Source: Pseudobacteriovorax sp. (GTDB lineage: Bacteria; Bdellovibrionota_B; Oligoflexia; Oligoflexales; Oligoflexaceae). From it: 64,000 nt of DNA. This document shows positions 54,556-61,783 of the stretch, in pieces. Numbering within the stretch: position 1 is the stretch's first letter; each line of letters opens with the position of its first letter. Both the position numbers and the translations under genes were made by a program. The notes under the pieces are model-generated. The model saw only the letters and a list, made by a program, of their open reading frames with translations. It had not been told where the DNA came from and ran no database searches. The stretch covers positions 248,001 through 312,000 of the forward strand of contig JABSRP010000010.1 in NCBI GenBank assembly GCA_013215145.1, in the 5' to 3' direction.

Positions 54556-54588
54556 AACTGGTTAGAGTTTTTTTCAGAACTGGTTAGA
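54556..54588. repeat. Two direct copies of an 11-bp motif, probable integrase arm sites
   Basis: AACTGGTTAGA occurs at 54556-54566 and 54578-54588, exactly 22 bases apart (two helical turns), between the tRNA and the integrase stop codon. A related TGGTTAGA is at 56957-56964. Position and periodicity suit arm-type binding sites of the adjacent tyrosine recombinase. Confidence 0.5.
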
Positions 54589-54609
54589 CCAAATTTCAAA
54601 CCAAAATAT

Positions 54610-55701
54610 TCAGTTTTTACCCACCACTTTTGCCATCATTTCTATGCCATCATTCGTCATTACATACCCAACATAATGCTTACGACAAACCTGCTCCGAG
54701 TTGCCCAAATTTTGTGCTACTTGGCTTATTGTGGCCCCTCGATTTAGCAGATTAATTGCGTAACAATGTCTTAAATCTTTGAAAGAAATTTTGTGAAAAG
54801 TGTTCGCTTTTTTGCAAGAATCACCGATAATTTCGGAAAACTTCCGATTTCTTAGCGAGATTCTTTTTTCTTCTGGAACTTCCAGCCAATGGTTTAAGGC
54901 TTCCAAACAAGCCTCGCCTGCAAAAGCCCTTCTTATTTTACGCCTCTTGGGAAGACCATAAGAAAAGTCTCGGTACATCTGTTTATCGACGTTAAGAACT
55001 ATCCCGTTTTGAATCCTCCTTATCCTGTTTTTTTGCAGAGCAAATATCTCCCCGATCCTCAAGCCTGAATGATATGCAATCATAGCAAGCGATTGATCGT
55101 ATCCAACCAACTCATTACAAATCAGATCGAATTCCTCTTTCGTAATATTCTTTACTTCATCAAAGGTTTCTGGAAGCGTCTCAAGCCGATCATGATTTGG
55201 ACGGCCACTATACCTAAGTAAAGCGTTGATTCGACACACAGCCTTACTGTGAGGTGTATTTGTCTCCCTGTCTTCGAAGTATTGATCGACTTGTTCTTGC
55301 ATTTTATCAATAGGAGCGACTGATAGATCAAGTTGCCCCAACGATATAACTGCTCGCCTTAAGTCATGTAAAGCTCCTGGAATAGTCGATTCAGCCAAAC
55401 GCCTTTTTCGTGATTTACGCAAATACTTATAGGCGAAGTACTCTTCCATCAATCTGGTATTGGTATTTAGTGCACTCTGCCTTTCCCGGTCCCTATGTTC
55501 ATAAAGATCAGTAATAACTCTCTGAAATTCTTCTAGCGCAGAATCATAACTCAACTCTCCTGAATGATACCGGGAATTTAACCTTTCAGTCAGTGCCGAC
55601 TTAAATACCTTCCATTTACCATCTGCTTTCTTCATAATTGCGAAACTCTTGCGATGATATCCAGGCTTTTTAAGCTGGATTAACTCTTTGCTTTTCTTCA
55701 T
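54610..55701 (-). CDS. Tyrosine recombinase (integrase)
   Basis: The 363-residue protein has an N-terminal region with basic arm-binding features and a C-terminal catalytic domain. Catalytic motifs are SGLRIGE (Arg I), KDLRHCYA (His-x-x-Arg box, R-H order) and HYVGYV with the nucleophilic tyrosine. The usual LGH in the third box is LGN (VAQNLGNSEQ), so one conserved histidine is Asn. It should catalyse integration into the adjacent tRNA gene. It overlaps the HTH gene by four bases, and both read leftward away from the element toward the tRNA. Confidence 0.92.
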   Translation of the reverse strand: MKKSKELIQLKKPGYHRKSFAIMKKADGKWKVFKSALTERLNSRYHSGELSYDSALEEFQRVITDLYEHRDRERQSALNTNTRLMEEYFAYKYLRKSRKRRLAESTIPGALHDLRRAVISLGQLDLSVAPIDKMQEQVDQYFEDRETNTPHSKAVCRINALLRYSGRPNHDRLETLPETFDEVKNITKEEFDLICNELVGYDQSLAMIAYHSGLRIGEIFALQKNRIRRIQNGIVLNVDKQMYRDFSYGLPKRRKIRRAFAGEACLEALNHWLEVPEEKRISLRNRKFSEIIGDSCKKANTFHKISFKDLRHCYAINLLNRGATISQVAQNLGNSEQVCRKHYVGYVMTNDGIEMMAKVVGKN

Positions 55702-55913
55702 AAGTTGCTCCTAGCATTTCTTCCTTTGTTTTCAAGCCAAGCATTCAATTTGAATCGAAGAGCAAAATTCTTCTTACCAATCTTGATACAAGGCAGTTTC
55801 CCCGATGATATCCAATTGCCAACGGTTCTTGGAGAAATACCCAACTCAGAAGCAATCTCTTCTTTACTAACTAAATTTTCAAAGAGCTTACGTTCATTCG
55901 ATTCAGTTTTCAT
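55698..55913 (-). CDS. Small helix-turn-helix protein, probable excisionase
   Basis: The 71-residue protein contains a MerR/excisionase-like helix-turn-helix (EEIASELGISPRTVGNWISS) and a wing (LPCIKIGKKNFAL). Directly upstream of int with a four-base overlap, it is probably the recombination directionality factor. The start is ATG 55913 with GGGGGA about ten bases upstream; the frame could begin at ATG 55931. It could alternatively act as a transcription regulator. Confidence 0.8.
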   Translation of the reverse strand: MKTESNERKLFENLVSKEEIASELGISPRTVGNWISSGKLPCIKIGKKNFALRFKLNAWLENKGRNARSNL

Positions 55914-56025
55914 AATATAATTGTCCCCCATGCAGAGAAGCAAGGAGAATAAACAAAGAAAGGAAAGGGCTACCACACCCATCAATAGTGGTAACCGCTA
56001 CAAATGAAGAAGGCAAGAAAAAACT

Positions 56026-56604
56026 TTAATCGAAATCTTCTTCAATTTCTTGATCAAAATACTTGCTAACTCTGGGTAGGAGTTTTCGCAATATCTCTTT
56101 ATCTACTTCCAAAACACCATCTTTCTCCCATAACAAACCATAGTCTGTCATTCTATCGACAAATAGACTTCCTACTTCAGAAAATGCTTCCTCCAAATCT
56201 TTCGAGGAAACTTTTGTGGTAAGAATCAGAATAAAAAACTGAAAATTTGCGCTGGTGCAGAGAATAGATGGGTCTTCATGTAAATTTGATTGGCTATATA
56301 GCTCTTCTTCGCTTATGAGAAAATCAGTTGAAGGATACTGTCTTCTTCTAATCCTCTGCCAAACATAGTTATAGTTTTTCGACAACAAACTTTTTTTTAA
56401 TAGATCTAGCAGAGATTTATCATCTTCCTTCGGCCGAATTGAATGAACTTCTGATCTCAGGAATTTTCTTAATTTGCGACTTTCTTTTCCCGACAAATTA
56501 AACCTTATCTTCATTTCTCCTCGTTTCGATTCGTTAGGAAAACCACTAAACTCAATCACCGATATTCTTACGAGCTCCCAAAACTTGATAACCTTTTTAT
56601 CCAT
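56026..56604 (-). CDS. Unknown protein of the element
   Basis: The 192-residue protein is not recognised. Two halves appear: a basic N-terminal part (FNLSGKESRKLRKFLRSE; VWQRIRRRQYPS) that could bind nucleic acid, and an acidic C-terminus (FDQEIEEDFD). It has no signal or membrane segment. It reads leftward from the divergent control region, upstream of the HTH-int pair, so it may be a repressor or recombination accessory protein. It is AT-rich like its neighbours. Confidence 0.65.
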   Translation of the reverse strand: MDKKVIKFWELVRISVIEFSGFPNESKRGEMKIRFNLSGKESRKLRKFLRSEVHSIRPKEDDKSLLDLLKKSLLSKNYNYVWQRIRRRQYPSTDFLISEEELYSQSNLHEDPSILCTSANFQFFILILTTKVSSKDLEEAFSEVGSLFVDRMTDYGLLWEKDGVLEVDKEILRKLLPRVSKYFDQEIEEDFD

Positions 56605-56855
56605 TCAACATGCCCTCCATTTTATCATCCTTAAGACTTAACTCTAAGGATCATGAAAACTCACAGCACTCTGGCCATAATATTTAAACTTTCAAATCGA
56701 AAATCTACGTTCCTGAATAGGTAACCTTCATTCAATAAACGTGCCGTTAATAAGAGCGAAATATGGCGCGTAACAAAGACCTAAGAACTATCGGGATTGC
56801 TCACCTCATGAAGCACTATCAGTAGTTCAAAAACTTTTTTTCATTTTTTTTTCGT

Positions 56856-56900
56856 GGTCGTTCGTCTGGTCATTCATCTGGTCGCTCGTGTGGTCATAAC
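56856..56900. repeat. Left array of three 12-bp direct repeats
   Basis: GGTCGTTCGTCT, GGTCATTCATCT and GGTCGCTCGTGT stand head-to-tail at 56856, 56868 and 56880, ending with GGTCATAAC (56892-56900). The GGTC is invariant and the following positions vary slightly. A second array with the same end lies 115 bases downstream. Uniform spacing and orientation are typical of protein-binding iterons. Confidence 0.75.
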
Positions 56901-56970
56901 TATCGACACCTCATAAGTTGAAATCAAATTAGTTTCTAAAATAACTGTAAAAATAGTGGTTAGAGAACCT

Positions 56971-57015
56971 GGTCGCTTGTCTGGTCGCTCGCCCGGTCGC
57001 TCGCGAGGTCGTAAC
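56971..57015. repeat. Right array of three 12-bp direct repeats
   Basis: GGTCGCTTGTCT, GGTCGCTCGCCC and GGTCGCTCGCGA lie at 56971, 56983 and 56995, ending with GGTCGTAAC (57007-57015). The arrangement repeats the left array, including the GGTC(A/G)TAAC terminal unit, so the two arrays appear to be a duplicated set. The TGGTTAGA motif at 56957 precedes it. Confidence 0.75.
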
Positions 57016-57169
57016 TCCTGCCATAGCCAAAACCTGTCATTTTAGGGGGATTTACAGGCTAAAACTTCACTGCTAGCGTTTTTTTGAAAGTAAGGAGAAA
57101 GCCTTTTTTAACAACCAAAATAGGAAGTACTTAAAGCCTAGATTTAGGCATAAAGACTAAAAATAGAAA

Positions 57170-57565
57170 ATGGATAGAAGACACATTGAACGTGCTGTCA
57201 TCAGCATGCCTGGTCTCGTATTGTCTGGATTCTGGTCTAGAGAGTGTGAGAGCTATCGAAAAAAAAGAGAAGAGATACTAGATCGCCCAGAGTATCTTAT
57301 GGAGTTCATACTTTTAGTTAAGACCATTGAAATGTCAAGACTGAAAAAGCAGGAAATTAGTAATAAGTGGGCCAAGAATCTTTATGGATTGCAATTAATA
57401 AAGGGAATAATTGAAAAGGCTCTGCATCAAAGGGTTCATGTTGGTCTTCTGATCGCAGCATTTAACCACCTTGGTTATGAAGTAAAAAGGACTGATGACA
57501 AAACAAATCCACTGATTGGGTTTGAGTCATCAACGATAGGTCTAGGCTTAAAAAGCACAACGTAA
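57170..57565 (+). CDS. Unknown protein, first rightward gene
   Basis: The 131-residue protein is not recognised. It is mostly helical with a basic stretch (SRECESYRKKREEILDRPEY), EFILLVKTIEMSRLKKQEI and KRTDDKTNPLIGFES. There is no clear Shine-Dalgarno site before the ATG (AAAAATAGAAA), so it may be leaderless or weakly expressed. It is the first gene to the right of the control region, where a regulator would be expected. An intrinsic terminator follows it. Confidence 0.6.
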   Translation: MDRRHIERAVISMPGLVLSGFWSRECESYRKKREEILDRPEYLMEFILLVKTIEMSRLKKQEISNKWAKNLYGLQLIKGIIEKALHQRVHVGLLIAAFNHLGYEVKRTDDKTNPLIGFESSTIGLGLKSTT

Positions 57566-57578
57566 ACATAACTAGAAT

Positions 57579-57600
57579 CTGCCACTGGCAGTGTATTTTT
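57579..57600 (+). terminator. Intrinsic terminator after the 131-residue gene
   Basis: CTGCC, loop ACT, GGCAG (57579-57591) is followed by TGTATTTTT. The short stem and T-tract fit a terminator or attenuator between this gene and the lipoprotein gene. Confidence 0.5.
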
Positions 57601-57626
57601 AACTCATACAACAAAGGAGATTTTGT

Positions 57627-58535
57627 ATGAAACAGTATCTTATTGCCTTGTCACTAGCTTACGGTCTTACATCTTGTGAGTACGAGGACGGAAAGGATGG
57701 TGCCGACGGAACAAATGGAATGGATGGACAGGGCTGCGAAATCGTAAACGATGGGCAATTGCAATGCGGAGATGACGTCATTGCGATCAGGGGAGAGAAA
57801 GATGAACCAGGACGAAAAGGAGAAGATGGCGAGAATTGCAGGATTGAGACTAAGCAGGATGGAGATTTTTTAGTTTGCGGAGATCAAAGTGTTCGGATCC
57901 CCCCAGAAATCTCAGAACAGGGCGCCTGCACATCTGAGAGGTTGGAGAATGGGAATCATCTGATCACATGTAACGGAGACACGATTGAAGTACCTGGATT
58001 AGAAAGTATCTCTGAAATTTTCGAAATAGCTATGACTCCAGTCGAACTAGTCGCATCGAGTGTTTCAGTGTATGGAAATACTGCTACATCTACTTTAGAA
58101 TTCAATGTTCCCGTAACACTTAATCAAAATAGACTTACCCAACTCGAATCTATATTTACTAAATTTGGGCCTAAATCTGTTCAGATTACGTCCAAAATTG
58201 GTGAGTCAAACTATAGTGATTGGGCTTTATCGCTACCCGGATCTCTCTTCCAAAATTCATATTACTCGGCATCGGTCGCAACAAACGACATTGAGCTCAC
58301 GATCTATGAATATGGTTACATCGAGAACCTAGAAACGCTTCTATTCACCTCGAACCTAAACTCGATATGCGATGACTCATTCAGTTTGAACACATTCGAA
58401 GACGCTAAAGAGCGAGGCACGAGAGAGCACCCCCTGCTTTTAAGCCTATTAGAGCGCAAAGCTTATGACACAGAATCTGAGAAAGTTATCTCATTGGAGT
58501 CATCTGAGGATGTTGAGGTTATTTGCTTGCGATAA
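57627..58535 (+). CDS. Collagen-like lipoprotein with repeated Cys-pair modules
   Basis: A lipoprotein signal (LIALSLAYGLTSC) anchors a 302-residue protein to a membrane. After it come Gly-x-y stretches (DGKDGADGTNGMDGQG; EPGRKGEDGEN) interleaved with three Cys-pair units: CEIVNDGQLQC, CRIETKQDGDFLVC and CTSERLENGNHLITC. Each unit is followed by a short strand (DDVIAIRG, DQSVRIPP, GDTIEVPG). A C-terminal ~150-residue domain of unknown type follows. Such collagen-like segments usually trimerise. It may be a surface protein expressed from the lysogen, giving the host a new surface or exclusion trait; this is inference. It has its own ribosome site (AAAGGAG). Confidence 0.8.
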   Translation: MKQYLIALSLAYGLTSCEYEDGKDGADGTNGMDGQGCEIVNDGQLQCGDDVIAIRGEKDEPGRKGEDGENCRIETKQDGDFLVCGDQSVRIPPEISEQGACTSERLENGNHLITCNGDTIEVPGLESISEIFEIAMTPVELVASSVSVYGNTATSTLEFNVPVTLNQNRLTQLESIFTKFGPKSVQITSKIGESNYSDWALSLPGSLFQNSYYSASVATNDIELTIYEYGYIENLETLLFTSNLNSICDDSFSLNTFEDAKERGTREHPLLLSLLERKAYDTESEKVISLESSEDVEVICLR

Positions 58536-58540
58536 GGAGT

Positions 58541-58561
58541 GGGCCTTCGGGCCTTCTTTTT
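58541..58561 (+). terminator. Intrinsic terminator with UUCG loop
   Basis: GGCC, TTCG, GGCC (58542-58553) is followed by TTCTTTTT. The very stable tetraloop hairpin and the T-run make a strong terminator or attenuator just before the XRE regulator gene. Confidence 0.6.
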
Positions 58562-58579
58562 GGAGAGGAGATTCTAGTT

Positions 58580-58777
58580 TTGACAGTTGAAGCACGAAAC
58601 TTTGCCAAGTCTCTACGAGAAGAATGTAAAGCCACAGGGATTCCGCTGAAAAGATTTCTTCCCATGATTGATGTCAGCTACAGGACGTTCAAGCAGTGGG
58701 AGAACGGGATTCATTCACCATCAATCGACCGTGTAGCCAAAGTAAATGCACTACTTATTGATTTAAAGGAGCAATGA
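58580..58777 (+). CDS. Small XRE-family DNA-binding protein
   Basis: The 65-residue protein is a helix-turn-helix domain: FAKSLREECKATGIPLKRFL then MIDVSYRTFKQWENGIHSPS and VAKVNALLIDL. The recognition helix is close to the SYRTFKQWE pattern of Cro/CI-like repressors. TTG 58580 follows GGAGAGGAG by nine bases; an upstream frame from 58523 would begin within the preceding gene. It is probably the Cro-like regulator of the rightward genes. The RecE-like gene begins a few bases after the stop. Confidence 0.75.
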   Translation: MTVEARNFAKSLREECKATGIPLKRFLPMIDVSYRTFKQWENGIHSPSIDRVAKVNALLIDLKEQ

Positions 58778-58780
58778 AAA

Positions 58781-59587
58781 TTGATGATTAAAGAAAACGA
58801 GCCAATAGAAATATATCATAGTGAAAGAGAGCATCTTTCCAAGTCGGGTATTGATCTATTGCTGAAATCACCGAGGCACTATTGGGATAAATATTTAAAA
58901 GGAGAAAACGAATATAAGCCGACACCAGCACAATCACTAGGAACAATAATCCATGAGATGCTCTTAGAGCCGGAACTGTTTGAAAAAAAATATGCATGCG
59001 GTCCCAGTGGAGCTAATCGTAATCACAAGACTTTTAAGGAGGCGCAGCTAGAACAACCTGGAAAAGAGCTACTGTCTTGGGCTGATTGGCGAAAACTTCG
59101 AACCATTAAAGAATCAGCCTTGAGTCAGCGCCACTCTAGAAGACTTCTAGAACATGGAGGTAAAAACGAAGTTTCATACTATTGGAAAGACGAAGCCACC
59201 GACCAGAATCTTAAGTTTCGTCCAGATCGAATCATTGATGATCGCAAGATTGTCATCGATCTTAAGACTACAGAAAATGCAGACTTCGATACCTTTGTCA
59301 GAAAGGCGGCAGACTTTGGCTATCACCGATCTGTTGCTCTGACGAGCAGGGGTCTAAAGCAAATAACTGGCGATGACTATAAGTATGTCTTTCTAGTACT
59401 CGAAACAAAACCCCCTTTTAATGCCGCAATCTTCGACTACGACTATGAGGATATTGAGTATGCCGACTTTGAAATTAACTTAGCTATAGAGCGATATAAA
59501 CAATCCTCAAAACACAATAGTTGGGAAGGTCAGACCAACATACAGCGACTTTATATTCCTTCATGGAAGAAAAAGGATGTTGTATGA
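58781..59587 (+). CDS. RecE-like PD-(D/E)XK exonuclease
   Basis: The 268-residue protein resembles the C-terminal nuclease of exonuclease VIII/RecE (DUF3799/YqaJ group). It has HLSKSGIDLLLKSPRHYW, the LGTIIHEMLLEP signature, and the catalytic region KFRPDRIIDDRKIVIDLKTTE (PD then D-x-K). FVRKAADFGYHRSVALT supplies the conserved glutamine-loop equivalent. It degrades one strand to expose a single strand for annealing. The start is TTG 58781 or ATG 58784; GGAG at 58768 fits either. The RecT-like gene overlaps by four bases (ATGA), a typical recombination pair. Confidence 0.85.
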   Translation: MMIKENEPIEIYHSEREHLSKSGIDLLLKSPRHYWDKYLKGENEYKPTPAQSLGTIIHEMLLEPELFEKKYACGPSGANRNHKTFKEAQLEQPGKELLSWADWRKLRTIKESALSQRHSRRLLEHGGKNEVSYYWKDEATDQNLKFRPDRIIDDRKIVIDLKTTENADFDTFVRKAADFGYHRSVALTSRGLKQITGDDYKYVFLVLETKPPFNAAIFDYDYEDIEYADFEINLAIERYKQSSKHNSWEGQTNIQRLYIPSWKKKDVV

Positions 59588-60189
59588 GTGATATAGTCAA
59601 ACAATCAGACAATATGGCGATATCTCCCATCATCAGGGAGCATATGGTAGTCGCAGAAAAGTATGCCGTATCAGATCTTACGCCAAGACACTTCAAGGGT
59701 AAACCAGAAGATATTTTCGTTGCTCTGCAAATGGGGGAAGCGCTTGGTATTCACCATTACATGACGGCTCTCAATGAAATCACCCCAATTAAAGGTAAAC
59801 CAACTATTTCGGCAAAGCTAGCTATGACGCTTGCCCACAAATCGGGAGCTTTTAAAGACCGTATTTCATTTAGACACGAGGGTGAATCTTGGGAGGATCT
59901 CATTGTCTTTGCTTCTGTCACGTTGATTTCCGGCGAGAAAGTCGAAGTAAATGCCAGCATCGCTATGGCCAAGGCAGAAGGTTGGACTAGTAACCCTAAA
60001 TACAAATCTATGCCTGTTCAGATGCTTTCATATCGAGCGGCGTTAATGCTCATTCGAAGATACGTGCCTGAGTGTCTTCTTGGTGTTCCGGCCGTGGATG
60101 TCGAGGCAAGAGAGATTAAGTCTGTCAAAACACAAGATAGCGAATCGAATGTGGACCAACTACTAGGATCGGAGGAAGGCGAGGAATAA
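59584..60189 (+). CDS. RecT-like single-strand annealing protein candidate
   Basis: The 201-residue protein has the phage pattern PEDIFVALQMGEALGIHHYM, then NEITPIKGKPTISAKLAM, and ends QMLSYRAALMLIRRYVPECL, as seen in phage RecT-related recombinases. Direct coupling to the RecE-like nuclease by an ATGA overlap supports an annealing role. Start ATG 59584 is chosen over an upstream frame because it follows the nuclease stop. The family assignment is by pattern and context, not certain. Confidence 0.65.
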   Translation: MSDIVKQSDNMAISPIIREHMVVAEKYAVSDLTPRHFKGKPEDIFVALQMGEALGIHHYMTALNEITPIKGKPTISAKLAMTLAHKSGAFKDRISFRHEGESWEDLIVFASVTLISGEKVEVNASIAMAKAEGWTSNPKYKSMPVQMLSYRAALMLIRRYVPECLLGVPAVDVEAREIKSVKTQDSESNVDQLLGSEEGEE

Positions 60190-60245
60190 ACAATTGATTG
60201 GAAAGGCTACCACACCTAATCACTTTTTGATCAATTGGAGAGACT

Positions 60246-60494
60246 ATGGATAGTAAAAAACTAAACGAAATACAAGCTAAATACATCGAGGAAGAAAATT
60301 TCATTTCAGAAAACCTGCGAGATGCGGATCTAGATCAACAGCTGATAGAGCACATGCAGCTGGAAAACAAGATCACTTTCGAAAAAGGAAGGTACACAAA
60401 GCTATCTGCCAAAGTTCTAAAGATGGTCAAAGCCAGAAAAGATCAGCTCATGGAAGAAAAAGATACGAGATTACCTGGGAGAGAGGAGAAGTAA
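60246..60494 (+). CDS. Small coiled-coil protein, unknown
   Basis: The 82-residue protein is highly charged with heptad-like patterning (KLNEIQAKYIEEENFISENL; QLIEHMQLENKITFEKGRY) and probably forms a coiled coil. A TTGGAGAG site precedes the ATG. It is in the rightward early operon after the RecT-like gene. Function unknown, perhaps a phage inhibitor or scaffold. Confidence 0.55.
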   Translation: MDSKKLNEIQAKYIEEENFISENLRDADLDQQLIEHMQLENKITFEKGRYTKLSAKVLKMVKARKDQLMEEKDTRLPGREEK

Positions 60495-60632
60495 ATGGGA
60501 TGGAGAAGAAAACATAAGAAAATTAATACGATTGATCCTCGAAGGATTATCGAAATTGACAAGAGAATCAGGGAAGGCGCACTGGAGCGAGAGGCACCAG
60601 AACAATCAGTCACTACAAACAAAAATCGATAA
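60495..60632 (+). CDS. Very small basic protein
   Basis: A 45-codon frame begins one base after the preceding stop, with GAGGAG in place. The peptide opens MGWRRKHKKINTIDPRRIIE and is strongly basic in the first half. The tight packing and ribosome site argue for a real gene, but it is too short for family recognition. Confidence 0.5.
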   Translation: MGWRRKHKKINTIDPRRIIEIDKRIREGALEREAPEQSVTTNKNR

Positions 60633-60644
60633 GGAATACTTGAA

Positions 60645-61460
60645 ATGAAAAAAAACAAAGACAATCTAAAAATCGTTGAATCCAGCGAACAAATCTCAGT
60701 TAGGCAAAAAGCCATAAATTCGTCAGGCAAAGAACTTCTTTTAAACCTCATAACGATGGATGGAGACGAGGGTTTACTATCAAACGAGGCTTGTCAGGCA
60801 TTTGGCATTTCACCTTCTGGACTTAGAAGTCATATGCAACGCCACGAGATTTGCTCGTCCCTAATAGAGACGGTCAAACTAAAATCGCTTAAAAAACAAG
60901 GGATTGTCTCAAACAAAACCAACCAAACAACTTTCATCCCAAAAGAGGGACTCCGCCAACTTGTTAAGCTCATCAACTCACCAGAGGCCTGGTCTATCTA
61001 TAACCAGATGTGGGAATTGATCGATCACGTGCATGTACAGGATGCAAAGCCAAAAGGTCTTGATACTGATGAGATTCAAAGAGTTATCGAAGCTACTGTA
61101 AAAGAGCTCTTTAAGAACAACGAGGCAGAGCTTAAGAAGCTTCGAAACTATGAAGGTTTCCCGCACGACTGTCTGAGGGTTGCTGATATCACACGTATTT
61201 TCTTTCCTGGAATTAGCAAATCAAGGGTCAGTGAGTATCTGACGCAGATCAATCATCCAAGGGGCTACTTTAGAAGATACGATGAGCACGGAAGCGGAGA
61301 TGTCGAACCTTACAAAATCATAGGTCTGGAAACTGCAGCAAAAAAATTCTTTAGGGATCTTGTAACGACAAGTGAGACAGATTCCAATTGGATCTGCGTT
61401 CACCCAAGTCTTGAGGGACGGGTATTTATTTCCAAAGCAAGAAGGCTCAAACCAGCATAA
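60645..61460 (+). CDS. Antirepressor-type protein
   Basis: The 271-residue protein resembles phage antirepressor / Bro-like proteins in overall layout. The N-terminal half contains LLSNEACQAFGISPSGLRSH (helix-turn-helix-like) and a conserved helix FIPKEGLRQLVKLINSPEAW, and a C-terminal half has RVADITRIFFPGISKSRVSEY. Antirepressors free phage operons from CI-like repression. It lies 12 bases after the small basic gene. Family assignment is moderate. Confidence 0.55.
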   Translation: MKKNKDNLKIVESSEQISVRQKAINSSGKELLLNLITMDGDEGLLSNEACQAFGISPSGLRSHMQRHEICSSLIETVKLKSLKKQGIVSNKTNQTTFIPKEGLRQLVKLINSPEAWSIYNQMWELIDHVHVQDAKPKGLDTDEIQRVIEATVKELFKNNEAELKKLRNYEGFPHDCLRVADITRIFFPGISKSRVSEYLTQINHPRGYFRRYDEHGSGDVEPYKIIGLETAAKKFFRDLVTTSETDSNWICVHPSLEGRVFISKARRLKPA

Positions 61461-61466
61461 CTAAAA

Positions 61467-61484
61467 GCAGGGCTTGTGCCCTGC
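61467..61484 (+). other. Perfect hairpin before the 94-residue gene
   Basis: GCAGGGC (61467-61473), loop TTGT and GCCCTGC (61478-61484) form a seven-base stem four bases before AGGAG at 61488-61492. There is no T-tract, so control of translation or RNA stability is more likely than termination. Confidence 0.45.
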
Positions 61485-61498
61485 CATAGGAGATGACT

Positions 61499-61780
61499 AT
61501 GAGAGAAATTGTATTTCCCAGGGGCTGGGCTCCCATGGAACTTTGGATCGCAAGACTTCAGATCTCAGACGACTACAAGGTCCACGAATTGGAGCAACGA
61601 GTTATGGAGATGACAAGGCTAGTTCAGGGCTGCATCAAAGAGATCAATCGTGGGGGAAAATATCATCAGGTTTTCCATAAGCGCATTATTGCCGACGTGC
61701 TCATTAGAGACGGCGTTATGGAAGAACTTTATGAGGTGAACGAAGTACCTGCGCTCGCAAGGATAGGGGAAAGGAAATAG
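61499..61780 (+). CDS. Unknown small protein of the element
   Basis: The 93-residue protein starts MREIVFPRGWAPMELW and is helical, with several arginine-rich parts (MTRLVQGCIKEINRGGKYH). ATG 61499 is six bases after AGGAG and fits better than ATG 61493. No family is recognised. It precedes the AntA/AntB gene by three bases. Confidence 0.55.
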   Translation: MREIVFPRGWAPMELWIARLQISDDYKVHELEQRVMEMTRLVQGCIKEINRGGKYHQVFHKRIIADVLIRDGVMEELYEVNEVPALARIGERK

Positions 61781-61783
61781 TAA

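Larger units (their letters stand above)
56605..57169. other. Divergent control region of the element
   Basis: This 565-bp non-coding stretch separates leftward and rightward genes and should hold promoters and operators, or an origin. It contains the two 12-bp repeat arrays listed separately, long A and T runs around 56833-56853 and 57080-57090, and a small inverted repeat GCCTA-GATT-TAGGC at 57136-57149, just before the rightward gene. I see no RNA gene or further ORF that I can support. Confidence 0.6.

Noticed and set aside
56856..57015. Possible CRISPR array
   Set aside because: The repeats are 12 bp, directly adjacent without unique spacers, and no cas gene is near.
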